64,000 nt of DNA, taken from the NCBI RefSeq assembly GCF_014133895.1, contig NC_050733.1:248001-312000 (forward strand). The letters run 5' to 3'. This document shows, one piece after another, positions 56,355 to 64,000 of the stretch; within the stretch, counting starts at the first letter, position 1; each line of letters starts with the position of its first letter. The position numbers and the translations under genes are program-made. The DNA comes from Torulaspora globosa (lineage: Eukaryota > Ascomycota > Saccharomycetes > Saccharomycetales > Saccharomycetaceae). The notes under the pieces are model-generated. The model had not been told where the DNA came from and made no database searches. It was given only the letters and a program-made list of their open reading frames with translations.

Positions 56355-56867
56355 CTTGGATTTCTAATCTTATTGCAACCTCCTTCCGTTCAAGAACTAT
56401 ATTAACGTACACTAAGATTCTATTCAATCGCTCACTGTTTGTAGGAGTCCAACCATCGTTGTGGACTAGGTCCATCTCGGCGTGCGTGCTCGGGTTGGTG
56501 TCCATTTTTCATATGACTGTTGGTTTTCCTGCGTTTAGGCTGTGTGTTATGGGTGTTGTTCACTTTTTTTCGTTTTTTGCGTCGCTTTGGATTATGTCCT
56601 TGTGCCGACTGACCGATCTCTCTGTCTACCACGGTGGCTCTAGGCCGAGTGGCCCCGCTAGCAGGGGCTCGGCAGACGGAAGCCACGTCTGCACAGCACC
56701 AGTTGTCGGCAGGCGTCGGTGCTGACCATGGTCCCGCAGAGGAGTTGCCAGCAGGCCATCCCACCGTGTGCGGTAAGATGTAACACTAACAATTGAAGAG
56801 GCTAGTGCATAGTTAATCCATAACAGATTCTTCCAAGGTTCTACTAAAACGATTAAGTCAAGTAACG
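56355..56867. promoter_or_regulatory. Divergent RPS22/RPL39 promoter region
   Basis: The 513 bp between the two ribosomal protein genes contain a Rap1-like ACACCCATAACAC (- strand, 56544-56556) and the GC-rich inverted-repeat cluster listed separately. Open frames of 88-110 codons across it are on both strands and not protein-like. Confidence 0.5.
56644..56724. repeat. Three successive GC-rich inverted repeats
   Basis: Stem 1 is GCCGAG (56644-56649) with CTCGGC (56668-56673), with inner CCCC (56653-56656)/GGGG (56664-56667). Stem 2 is AGACG (56674-56678) with CGTCT (56686-56690). Stem 3 is CAGCACC (56694-56700) with GGTGCTG (56718-56724). The whole is far richer in G+C than the surroundings. 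It lies in the RPS22/RPL39 promoter, about 145 bp before RPL39. The role is unknown. Confidence 0.7.
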
Positions 56868-57273
56868 ATGCCAGTATGTTTAAAGCGGTGGAATAGATTG
56901 AATTGATAGCCAACTGTCAAATCCGGGAGGCACGAATTATTGGAGATGGAACTGAATGATTGATCATTAGCATGATGAAGCGAGCTGTGATCACGATCTC
57001 TTGGAAACCATAATGGCTACGAGTTCACAGTGGTTAAAGCGTGCTTGCTCAAATTTTGATAAGGCTGTCTTTTGCTTTTGGATCATTTTACTAACAAACT
57101 AAACTAATTCGTTTTATCATTAGGCTCAAAAATCATTCAAGATTAAGCAAAAATTGGCCAAGGCTAAGAACCAAAACAGACCATTGCCACAATGGATCAG
57201 ATTGAGAACTGGTAACAAAATCCGTTACAACGCTAAGAGAAGAAACTGGAGAAGAACCAAGTTGGGTTTCTAA
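56868..57273 (+). CDS. RPL39: Ribosomal protein eL39 (Rpl39), spliced
   Basis: eL39 lines the exit end of the 60S peptide tunnel. Exon 1 is only ATGCCA (56868-56873). The 250-nt intron (56874-57123) has 5' site GTATGT, branch TACTAAC (57089-57095) and 3' site TTAG. Exon 2 is 57124-57273. The 51-aa product has the S. cerevisiae length and begins [17 protein letters not shown]; the rest matches eL39 ([24 protein letters not shown]) and ends LGF. Residue 2 is Pro where S. cerevisiae has Ala. An ATGGCT at 57012 is not followed by a splice site, so I prefer the exon 1 given. Confidence 0.9.
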
Positions 57274-57382
57274 ACTATCTGGAGAGACTCATCATTCATT
57301 TCCAATTTTACGGTTGCGTTCGAGTTTCACATAATAGCAAGATTTTTTATAGCAGAATTTTGTAGACTCTAACGCCTGTCAC

Positions 57383-57414
57383 ATCAGTATCATTCGATAT
57401 CAGTATCATTCGAT
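57383..57414. repeat. Perfect 16-bp tandem duplication
   Basis: ATCAGTATCATTCGAT occurs twice head-to-tail (57383-57398 and 57399-57414) between the RPL39 3' end and snR65. It looks like a recent slippage or replication duplication. Confidence 0.9.
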
Positions 57415-57467
57415 CCTATGAGTGTGATTTATTCAAGCAAGAAAGCTTCTAGATTCGCAGGCGAGCA

Positions 57468-57575
57468 GAACATATCAGAGAGATTCCCATTGTAAAAAAC
57501 ACCACAATCATTAAGTGTAGCTTTCAGATACTATCTAGCTTAGAAAAGTGTTTATTAAACTCATCATTACTGTTC
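57468..57575 (-). ncRNA. snR65: C/D box snoRNA snR65
   Basis: On the - strand: terminal stem GAACA (57575-57571) with TGTTC; C box ATGATGA (57567-57561); D' CTGA (57527-57524); C'-like ATGATTG (57511-57505); D CTGA (57478-57475). The 11 nt GCTAGATAGTA before D' is complementary to 25S TACTATCTAGC and, by the box+5 rule, targets the U I count as U2347, the known snR65 site. The 10 nt before D (TGGGAATCTC) also pairs with nearby 25S GAGATTCCCA. S. cerevisiae snR65 (about 100 nt) sits between RPS14A and SYP1, so the position agrees. The 25S sequences are from memory. Confidence 0.88.
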
Positions 57576-57580
57576 GCTCT

Positions 57581-57623
57581 GGTCAACTACTGCAATGACG
57601 TCCTCGTCATTCCACCATTAACC
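57581..57623 (-). other. RNase III (Rnt1) type hairpin in the snR65 precursor
   Basis: A near-continuous stem is capped by an AGGA tetraloop (57604-57601), closed by AATGACG/CGTCATT and extended by GGTTAAT/GTTGACC at the base. AGNN tetraloops are the Rnt1 recognition signal, and the base of the stem is six bases upstream of the snoRNA terminal stem. Confidence 0.75.
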
Positions 57624-57693
57624 GATACTACGATTTCAATTGGTTTTCTTCCTTGACGGTCTGGAGGAAGATGAGTGGTTGATTACTTGCTCT

Positions 57694-57701
57694 CTTATAT
57701 A
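57694..57701 (-). promoter_or_regulatory. TATA box of snR65
   Basis: TATATAAG on the - strand lies about 119 bp before the mature snoRNA and downstream of the SWE1 stop, so it fits independent RNA polymerase II transcription of snR65. An AAAATTTT run lies just upstream (57703-57711). Confidence 0.55.
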
Positions 57702-57779
57702 TGAAAATTTTCGAGTGAGAAATGTCAACGCCAGCGCCGAAAATCTTTAATTTGGCTCGAAATTAGATTCTTTCAAAAC

Positions 57780-60044
57780 TTAGGGCGTAAAAAATGTCGG
57801 TTTTGGTCCAAAATCATCTTCCTGAATGATGGCTCCGGCTTTACGAGTCATTTCGACATAAATGCATTCTTCAGCGTGTAGAATCTCATTGGCACTAGGC
57901 CTCTTCTCGAAGTTTGGCTCTATCATGCGCTTGACTAACCTTTCCAAAGACTCCCCATCGATGAGGAACTTCGGTACCCATGGGGGGATAGCGGGCGTTT
58001 CTTTAAGTAAGTTCACGCTGTCTTGTCCGTGGTAATCGGATATATCAGTGAGATTGGTGTCAAATTTGAGGTCGCCAGAAAAAAGAGAATCTGAATGGAT
58101 GTCGTTAGCGCTCAGTTTACCAGCATCTGATAAATCTCCCGAACGCAGCTTATGCCAAGCATTCCCATTATCCGGTAAGACAACGTTTGCTGCAATTTCT
58201 ACGATGACTAGTCCCAAGGAGAAGATGTCAGCTTTGAAGTCGTAAATGCAGTCAGATATGATCTCTGGCGCGATATATTCTCTGTCGCCTTCATTCTCGA
58301 AGCTTAGATCTTCCAGAGGGAGGTGTGTTGCCATACCGAAATCTCCCAGCTTTAAATTACCTTCGAAAGTAATCATCACGTTTGCAGGTTTCAAATCTAA
58401 ATGAACAATGTGACATGAATCGTGTATGAACCTCAATGCCAAGCTTAGCTCTACTATTATTTTCCATATTCTCCAATCTTCTAGCCTTGTTTTCTTGGCA
58501 ACTATTTGCTCTTGCAAAAACCCATCAAGCGTTCCATTCTCACAGAACTCAGTCATTATGTAGAAGGAGCTTTGATGTTTCCATGAGCTGATAAAATTGA
58601 TAACATATTCTTTACCTTCGTCATCCAAGGTGCTCTCGCTAATCTCGGATAAAATTTTGATCTCCTGTACGACACGTCTCATTGAGATATGTTTGTTCGG
58701 CTGTATTGCTTTCACAGCGTATTTCTTCTTAGTTTGCTGAAAAGTTACCTGATATACCGTGGAGAATTGGCCGTTACCAATACTAGAAACGTTTGTGAAT
58801 TTTTCGAAAAGGTGTGAATCTGGATTTGTCTCGATTTTGGCATTTATGAATCTTCTTGTCGGTACAGGCGACGAGTCGTGTACTTTACTATTCCTAAATT
58901 TTATAATGGACTCTTCCCTGGCCTTTGTCTTCCTATGCAGGAGCGATTTCTTTCGCGTTGGTGTGGTATCCGCGCTACTAGAGCTGCCTTCGTTGTCGTA
59001 GTAACATTTTGCTCCACCAGGAGGCGGCAAAATATTGAAGAATGATACGTCGTCCATTTCTTTATCTTTTTTGGAGCTGGTAGGTCGCACACTGTTATCC
59101 GTACCATAAAGGTCGTCCGTGAATTGTTGTAGACTGTTTTTCAGCTCATTATTGTTCACAATCACAGAATTTCGAGCCTTTCTCATTTTCTTGTACCTAC
59201 CGGTATGAAGCTGTGAAGCAGATTTTTGAGGTCGCCCAACAGTTTCTCGCTCACTATCATTGTCTTCCAGAATATTGAACGATGTGCTTAGTGGTGACGC
59301 GTCTATCAGTAGCTTCGGAATCGATTTCATTGGGGGCGATTGCATATAAGAAGTTTCCTGCGTCAAGTTATAGCTCCTATTGCTAAAGCTTGGTGAACCA
59401 TTAGTGGAATTAGACAATTTGCAACTCTCCATCAACGGGGATTTTTTCACGGGTGTATCCGGAATGGAAAGTTTCTTGGGATAGTTTGACTCGGCTTGTG
59501 CCACTTTGGATATTAATCCCGTTGGTGGCAAAAAAGCTATCTTACCAGGCCAATTCAGATTTTCTGGCGGTAAATTTTCCGTATCTCTCGTTTCTTGGTC
59601 TGCGGTCCAAGATTTAGCCAACTGGCTGGTCACTGTTTCGCGCTTCCACTTTTTGGTTAACTCAGGGTCGGTGACGAACGGCGAAAGATCTGATTTAGAG
59701 GTTCGTTTGCTTCTTGTCGCCCTAGGAGTCGCCGGATCGCTGTCCTTGAAAGGAGACCATCTATCAATACATTCATCAACGCTGTTGTAGTCAACTTCTT
59801 TGATTCCTTTCAACCTTGGTGGCAGGTCAAGTTCATTGCTAGTTAAAGATAGGTTTAGAGTAGCAGCACTCCTAGTCAATTTGTGGTTTGCATATGGGTA
59901 AAAGGTTAAATTGTTCGAACGACTTTTAGCGCTACTCGCTGTTGCTGACTCCCTCTTTTCATCTTGGAACATGTCAAAGTCATCCTCTTCTTCTGCTATG
60001 GACGGCTCGACTAGCCCTTGTCGCATCTTGGAATGGCCGACCAT
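57780..60044 (-). CDS. SWE1: Swe1, Wee1-family CDK-inhibitory kinase
   Basis: The 754-aa kinase (819 in S. cerevisiae, YJL187C) phosphorylates Cdc28 on Tyr19 in the morphogenesis checkpoint. The N-terminal 410 residues are disordered and carry many SP/TP sites for Cdc28 and Cdc5 control. The kinase domain starts near 413: glycine loop GNGQFSTVY (423-431), Lys445 in YAVKAI, catalytic Asp550 in HLDLKPANV, DFGMA, and REYIAPEII. The C-terminal lobe holds an acidic insert (about 630-670) typical of Swe1. It is divergent from MNN5, as YJL187C and YJL186W are. Confidence 0.95.
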   Translation of the reverse strand: MVGHSKMRQGLVEPSIAEEEDDFDMFQDEKRESATASSAKSRSNNLTFYPYANHKLTRSAATLNLSLTSNELDLPPRLKGIKEVDYNSVDECIDRWSPFKDSDPATPRATRSKRTSKSDLSPFVTDPELTKKWKRETVTSQLAKSWTADQETRDTENLPPENLNWPGKIAFLPPTGLISKVAQAESNYPKKLSIPDTPVKKSPLMESCKLSNSTNGSPSFSNRSYNLTQETSYMQSPPMKSIPKLLIDASPLSTSFNILEDNDSERETVGRPQKSASQLHTGRYKKMRKARNSVIVNNNELKNSLQQFTDDLYGTDNSVRPTSSKKDKEMDDVSFFNILPPPGGAKCYYDNEGSSSSADTTPTRKKSLLHRKTKAREESIIKFRNSKVHDSSPVPTRRFINAKIETNPDSHLFEKFTNVSSIGNGQFSTVYQVTFQQTKKKYAVKAIQPNKHISMRRVVQEIKILSEISESTLDDEGKEYVINFISSWKHQSSFYIMTEFCENGTLDGFLQEQIVAKKTRLEDWRIWKIIVELSLALRFIHDSCHIVHLDLKPANVMITFEGNLKLGDFGMATHLPLEDLSFENEGDREYIAPEIISDCIYDFKADIFSLGLVIVEIAANVVLPDNGNAWHKLRSGDLSDAGKLSANDIHSDSLFSGDLKFDTNLTDISDYHGQDSVNLLKETPAIPPWVPKFLIDGESLERLVKRMIEPNFEKRPSANEILHAEECIYVEMTRKAGAIIQEDDFGPKPTFFTP

Positions 60045-60824
60045 CTAATGGCGATGGTTGAATGCTTCAGTTGGAGGGGACGGGACCTTTCCGTGTTCAA
60101 TTCTCAGATTGAGAGCCTTAATGGGGTACAGAGTCCGACAACTCGGATGTCTATCATAACCTGAGACTGAAGAAGAGCTTGATTTAGTATTAAAAAGACA
60201 TTAACGATCTCTCAAGAAGGTCAATAGTCGTGTCATTCCTGTGGGTCAATCAACTTGACGTGTTTTCGCGTCTTATGTTTTCGTGTTTCGTCATATGTGA
60301 TCATTGTCGTTTTACCAGAAAATCTATCAATCAAAGCGAGGAACAACACGGAGAACTTCTTGAATCATTTCCACATGCAGCGTGGCTGCAGTCTGTCCGT
60401 TATCCTGTGGCCTCGAGAACCCGAGATGCACCAGAGCCTAGAGTTTTTAATCAATAAGCGGTTTCTACGAACCTTCCGCCAGCGGCTAGAATCCGCATCG
60501 CTTGAACCGGCTTCCTGCCTATTTCATATTTCAGAATTCGACTGAATTCGTTTGCCGTTTCTTTGGAAGGGTTTTCTATTGTGTGTTTCTTCAGTTAAGC
60601 AGTTTCCCAGGTAACGCGGAAAAACTCGTCAAAAATTGATTTACCGCGCAGCTTGCCTGGAAAGCCGTATTGAGGTACGGATGTTATCTAAATAACGGAT
60701 CGTATGGGACACTTTGTCGCAATTGTCACAGGTTAATTGTGAAGACTATTGACATTGACGAGTATTAGAAGTGCCATCACCACGGCAACTTCGAGATTGC
60801 TAGTGTAGTAAGTATCGAGTGGGC
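60045..60824. promoter_or_regulatory. Divergent SWE1/MNN5 intergenic region
   Basis: SBF/MBF-type boxes lie on the SWE1 side: TTTTCGCG at 60263-60270 and TTTTCGTG (CACGAAAA on the - strand) at 60278-60285, about 220-240 bp before the SWE1 ATG. This agrees with G1/S expression of SWE1. The 96-codon frame at 60255-60545 starts at TTG and has no family resemblance. Nothing else is seen in the 780 bp. Confidence 0.55.
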
Positions 60825-62540
60825 ATGCTTAGCTTTGGCTATGTGAGGAGAAAGCTTCTTCGCCATAGGATATACTTAATTGCGGGGTTACTTGCTTACT
60901 TCATTTTGTCGTTTTGCTTTTTTGGGCGTCAAGGTTTAATCTCTTCGAGGCTCTACGCGGCTGATACTCCCGGCAGTAAATTATTCCGTTTTCTCTATGA
61001 TGCAGTCCAACGCTGCGAACCAATTAAGAGACCGGGTGTGGGAACTTTGCGTGACTCTAAGAGATGTCAGGGAGGGGACCTTCCCTTCAACCCAATTGAT
61101 CTTTCTTCGAAAGGCTCGTACGAGAACTTGGATAGCTGTCTCCATTTAACTGATGGTCAGCTGAAGAACCTTAAGAGTAAGCATTCGGAGTTTCTTGGAC
61201 GACTTCGCAAATTCCTCGCCAATAACAAACGCATATCCGTTGACTCGTTTGCTAATGAGACCGGGATAGTCACCGTAGGTGGTGGGAAGTTTTCTGTTCT
61301 ATCACTTATAATGATCGAAATGTTGAGAGAAAAAGGTTCCCAACTACCGGTAGAGGTAATCATACCTCCATCCGATGAAGGAGACGCTGATTTTTGTGCT
61401 GCTCTTGCAGATCTCAACGCCAAATGCGTTTTCTTTTCTGACATGATACCAGAGAAATTGATCGAGCAGATTCCAATCAAGGGCTATCAGTTTAAGATTA
61501 TTGCACTGTTGATCTCGAGCTTCAAGAAAGTGTTGTTTCTTGATGCGGACAATTTGCCTCTGGTCAACCCAGATCAGATTTTTGAGCAGCCCGTTTTCCT
61601 GCAGACAGGTTTGGTGATTTGGCCAGATATATGGGGGCGTGTAACATCGCCAGCTTTCTATCAGTCAGCTGGGGTGGAAGTTGATCTGAACACCAGGGTC
61701 CGGTACATGGGCGACGATATCTCACCAGCTTCAAGGTTCCACGATCCAAAATGGACTAGCTCTGATATTCTATCGCTGGTTCCATTGCATGATTTGGGAG
61801 GTACAATACCAGACCCAACTTCGGAGTCTGGACAATTGTTAGTGGATAAGACTAAGCACCTATCGACCTTACTGTTAGCGGCTTACTACAATTTTCATTC
61901 TGAGTGGTACTTTCGCCTCTTGTCACAAGGCACCTCTGGTGAAGGTGACAAAGAGACCTTTATCGCTGCAGCCCACGTCTTGAAAGAGCCCTACTACCAG
62001 GTGAAAACACGACTCGCTATTGATGGCTTTTTTGATGAGGATAACAGCTTCCATGGGATCTGCCTATATCAATTTAATCCGCAGCAAGACTACGAGCAGC
62101 ACGCTTATGCCAAGCGTTGGATGGCCGAACATCTACAAGAGTATGCCACATATGATCCATCCTATGATGTCGAAAAGGACTTCTACGACAAATGGATGAA
62201 GCCAAGTAACGGAGAATCCATCGACGCCATGTTCGGCCATGCAAGCTTCCACAAGTTCGAACCACTCGCCTTGGCCAGAGAGCGAATCTACGTAGATCGT
62301 AGTGGTCGTCATTTCAGAGGGTTCAAAAGATACGACATTACAAAGGGCTTTGACATTGAGCTCTTCAATTACAAGCTTCTACATCGCAAACTCTGCTCAG
62401 CTCGCCCACTCAAATTTAAATTTTATGAGTCCACTATGCATACCAAAGAATGGTCTGACATGTGTCGCTACCTCGCAGAACACATCAGATATTTACACAA
62501 TACCCACCATTTGGCACTATCGGCACAAAATATACCATAA
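60825..62540 (+). CDS. MNN5: Golgi alpha-1,2-mannosyltransferase (Mnn5/Mnn2 family)
   Basis: The 571-aa type II membrane protein (586 in S. cerevisiae, YJL186W) adds alpha-1,2-mannose branches to the outer chain of N-glycans in the Golgi. It has a short cytosolic tail, a TM anchor at 16-33 (IYLIAGLLAYFILSFCFF) and a lumenal GT71 domain. The metal/nucleotide-binding DxD is Asp240-Ala-Asp242 in LFLDADNLPLVNP. ETGIVTVGGGKFSVLSLIMI at about 142-161 is a family block. The frame opens with a GTG two codons upstream; the ATG at 60825 is used. Mnn5 rather than Mnn2 is chosen by position. Confidence 0.92.
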   Translation: MLSFGYVRRKLLRHRIYLIAGLLAYFILSFCFFGRQGLISSRLYAADTPGSKLFRFLYDAVQRCEPIKRPGVGTLRDSKRCQGGDLPFNPIDLSSKGSYENLDSCLHLTDGQLKNLKSKHSEFLGRLRKFLANNKRISVDSFANETGIVTVGGGKFSVLSLIMIEMLREKGSQLPVEVIIPPSDEGDADFCAALADLNAKCVFFSDMIPEKLIEQIPIKGYQFKIIALLISSFKKVLFLDADNLPLVNPDQIFEQPVFLQTGLVIWPDIWGRVTSPAFYQSAGVEVDLNTRVRYMGDDISPASRFHDPKWTSSDILSLVPLHDLGGTIPDPTSESGQLLVDKTKHLSTLLLAAYYNFHSEWYFRLLSQGTSGEGDKETFIAAAHVLKEPYYQVKTRLAIDGFFDEDNSFHGICLYQFNPQQDYEQHAYAKRWMAEHLQEYATYDPSYDVEKDFYDKWMKPSNGESIDAMFGHASFHKFEPLALARERIYVDRSGRHFRGFKRYDITKGFDIELFNYKLLHRKLCSARPLKFKFYESTMHTKEWSDMCRYLAEHIRYLHNTHHLALSAQNIP

Positions 62541-62785
62541 GCGTAATATCAACTACCATGGAATCAGCGATCGAAGTTCAATAACCTTCCTAAAGATCTA
62601 ATCACTTCAGTTAATCATTACGTGGGAAGTGATTAGAGCTTAGAACTCCTTTTTAACATTAATCAAAGGTGATCACCAGCTAATTATCAGACGTCCCTTG
62701 GTGAAGTTTGAAAGTAAGATCGAGACTTGGAACCAATTGAGTTCTCATTACCAGGGCAGAGATAGCTATCCTTCATTAAGGTGTC

Positions 62786-64000
62786 ATGCCTGAAGAAAGA
62801 ACAAAATATGCGGACAGCATATTAACAACTAAGAGCCCCTACGAGGCCACCGAAATAATTAGAATCAGATTGTCCCAAGCGAAGTTGTTAAATAAAGACT
62901 TTTATCTACTTTTCAAAGAGATTAGTGACGCCAAGCGAAACTATACTCAGCAATTGCGTAAGATTGTAGCTGAGAATGAGGATTTGGATAAGATGCTGCA
63001 GACTCAGATGCTGGAAACTCAGGTTTTGACCACCAAGGAGATGGAGAATTTTGAGTTTGAATCTCTTGGTGATTTAAGACTTCTTTGGGATTCAATAATA
63101 GCTGTGTTAAGGACAGAATTGCGAGCCAATTCAGATTTATACCACGCTCTCAATAATGAAATTATTCAGACGTTAGAAAAATCTACAGAGAATGATACCA
63201 AATGGAGTGAGAGCAAAAGACTACATTCGAAGCTAAGCCAAATCGCCGCGACAATAGAGCATCACACTAGAAATGGCGATCGCGACGGAAAGTTGAATGC
63301 AGCAAATAACCAGTGGGATTCGGAAGTTCCGTCGCTATTTGAGTTATTTGAAACTATAGATTTCAACCGTTTGGAGATTCTCAAGAATTCTTCCTTGCGG
63401 TACCAAACTGGAATGAGCGATTACTTATTAAATATGACCAAACAGAGTGAGACCGCTATGACTAAAATGCTGGAGTTTGAACCTCAAAGTGAGGTCGATC
63501 GTTTTGCTCGTGAAGCAAGCAGATACAGTTTCCAAACGTTAGCCTCTGGAGAAGCTGGTAAGAATAGTATCCAGTCTAGCACTGTTTCAAAAAACAAGAG
63601 AAAGAGTACCTTGAGCAGCATTGGCCATCGATTCACCTCAAATTCGACAGTCTTACATCATGACTTGATGGATGGAGAATTTTCATCATCAGAGAATAAT
63701 ATCTCTCTTAAGGAGAAGAAATCGGGAAACAAACTCAAGTCAAAAGTGGGTTCAATATTCAGCAGAAACAAGTTGAAGAGTAAAAAATCCAGTACGTTTA
63801 ACAAACCCATGGAGGCCACTATTGCTGAAACAAGCCATTCACCAGCTAATAATGAGCTTTCAAATAGGAGCAGGTCCGCAACCTCAAGCTCGGAAGCTAG
63901 TCAAGCGCGTCGTCCAACAATGCAAAACAGAGACTCAGATCCTCTATACAAGATCTCCAATCTTCAAACGATAAATGGTTCATTCAAGACCAAGCCAACC
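62786..64000 (+). CDS. SYP1: Syp1, F-BAR endocytic adaptor (partial, cut by window end)
   Basis: The first 405 codons are present and the frame is open at the window edge; S. cerevisiae Syp1 (YCR030C) is about 870 aa. The N terminus MPEERTKYADSILTTKSPYE is nearly the same as in Syp1. The F-BAR domain spans about 1-260 (helices with RLSQAKLLNKDFYLLFKEI). The basic, Ser-rich central region follows, containing lysine clusters (SGNKLKSKVGSIFSRNKLK). The C-terminal mu-homology domain is outside the window. Syp1 arrives early at endocytic sites, binds septins at the bud neck and inhibits Arp2/3. Confidence 0.95.
   Translation, partial: MPEERTKYADSILTTKSPYEATEIIRIRLSQAKLLNKDFYLLFKEISDAKRNYTQQLRKIVAENEDLDKMLQTQMLETQVLTTKEMENFEFESLGDLRLLWDSIIAVLRTELRANSDLYHALNNEIIQTLEKSTENDTKWSESKRLHSKLSQIAATIEHHTRNGDRDGKLNAANNQWDSEVPSLFELFETIDFNRLEILKNSSLRYQTGMSDYLLNMTKQSETAMTKMLEFEPQSEVDRFAREASRYSFQTLASGEAGKNSIQSSTVSKNKRKSTLSSIGHRFTSNSTVLHHDLMDGEFSSSENNISLKEKKSGNKLKSKVGSIFSRNKLKSKKSSTFNKPMEATIAETSHSPANNELSNRSRSATSSSEASQARRPTMQNRDSDPLYKISNLQTINGSFKTKPT

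Larger units (their letters stand above)
57274..57779. other. Interval RPL39-SWE1 (holds snR65)
   Basis: The 506 bp between RPL39 and the SWE1 3' end contain a 16-bp tandem repeat and the - strand snR65 unit (TATA box, RNase III hairpin and mature RNA), all listed separately. No coding potential was seen. Confidence 0.7.

Noticed and set aside
57012..57017. ATGGCT as RPL39 exon 1 (as in S. cerevisiae)
   Set aside because: It is not followed by GT and leaves an intron of about 105 nt without a donor; ATGCCA followed by GTATGT at 56868 fits.

Overview
The window is nuclear DNA of a budding yeast of the Saccharomycetaceae. Almost every gene can be matched by protein and by position to Saccharomyces cerevisiae. 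Introns are rare, start near the 5' end and use TACTAAC-type branch points. The gene order points to a lineage that did not undergo the whole-genome duplication (Torulaspora, Zygosaccharomyces or Lachancea type); the genus cannot be fixed from this sequence alone. Genes that lie on two sister chromosomes in S. cerevisiae are interleaved here as single copies. I see no phage, CRISPR, transposon, LTR or centromere.

Region A (about 0.3-39.3 kb) interleaves the S. cerevisiae VII-right (YGR089-YGR099) and XVI-right (YPR109-YPR116) blocks. In order: TEL2, ESP1, RRG8, a mitochondrial flavin-reductase-like gene, ASK10/RGC1, the YPR114W TLC protein, an ADH1-like alcohol dehydrogenase, PIS1, TPC1, RRP46, VAS1, MRD1, DRN1 (with a mini first exon), DBF2, PRP31, RPC40, GLD1, UTP22, tRNA-Thr(UGU) and NNF2. 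Region B (about 39.6-64 kb) interleaves III-right (YCR030-YCR033) and X-left (YJL186-YJL194): SNT1, CDC6, YJL193W, BPH1, SOP4, RPS14, RPS22, RPL39, snR65, SWE1, MNN5 and the 5' two fifths or so of SYP1. The 277 bp between NNF2 and SNT1 joins the two blocks and is a rearrangement point relative to S. cerevisiae.

Functional themes. Ribosome production: MRD1, UTP22, RRP46, RPC40, RPS14, RPS22, RPL39 and snR65, several with RRPE/PAC or Rap1-type promoter sites. Cell cycle: ESP1, DBF2, CDC6 with two MCB boxes, and SWE1 with SBF/MBF-like boxes. Splicing and intron turnover: PRP31 and DRN1. Chromatin and telomeres: SNT1 and TEL2. Membrane and trafficking: PIS1, GLD1, SOP4, BPH1, MNN5 and SYP1. Mitochondria: RRG8, the flavin-reductase-like protein, TPC1 and the long form of VAS1. 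A stretch from about 12.4 to 17.6 kb is visibly richer in G+C, with C/G-ending codons, than its flanks and contains the out-of-place ADH gene.

Several apparent long open frames begin at TTG or GTG. I moved those starts to the first credible ATG (ESP1, the flavin-reductase-like gene, ASK10, ADH, TPC1, MRD1, SNT1, SOP4, MNN5). DRN1, RPS14 and RPL39 are reconstructed as spliced genes. The most interesting non-coding items are a C/D snoRNA matching snR65 with two adjacent 25S guides and an RNase III hairpin, a weaker H/ACA candidate at the expected place of snR189, and a GC-rich inverted-repeat cluster between RPS22 and RPL39.
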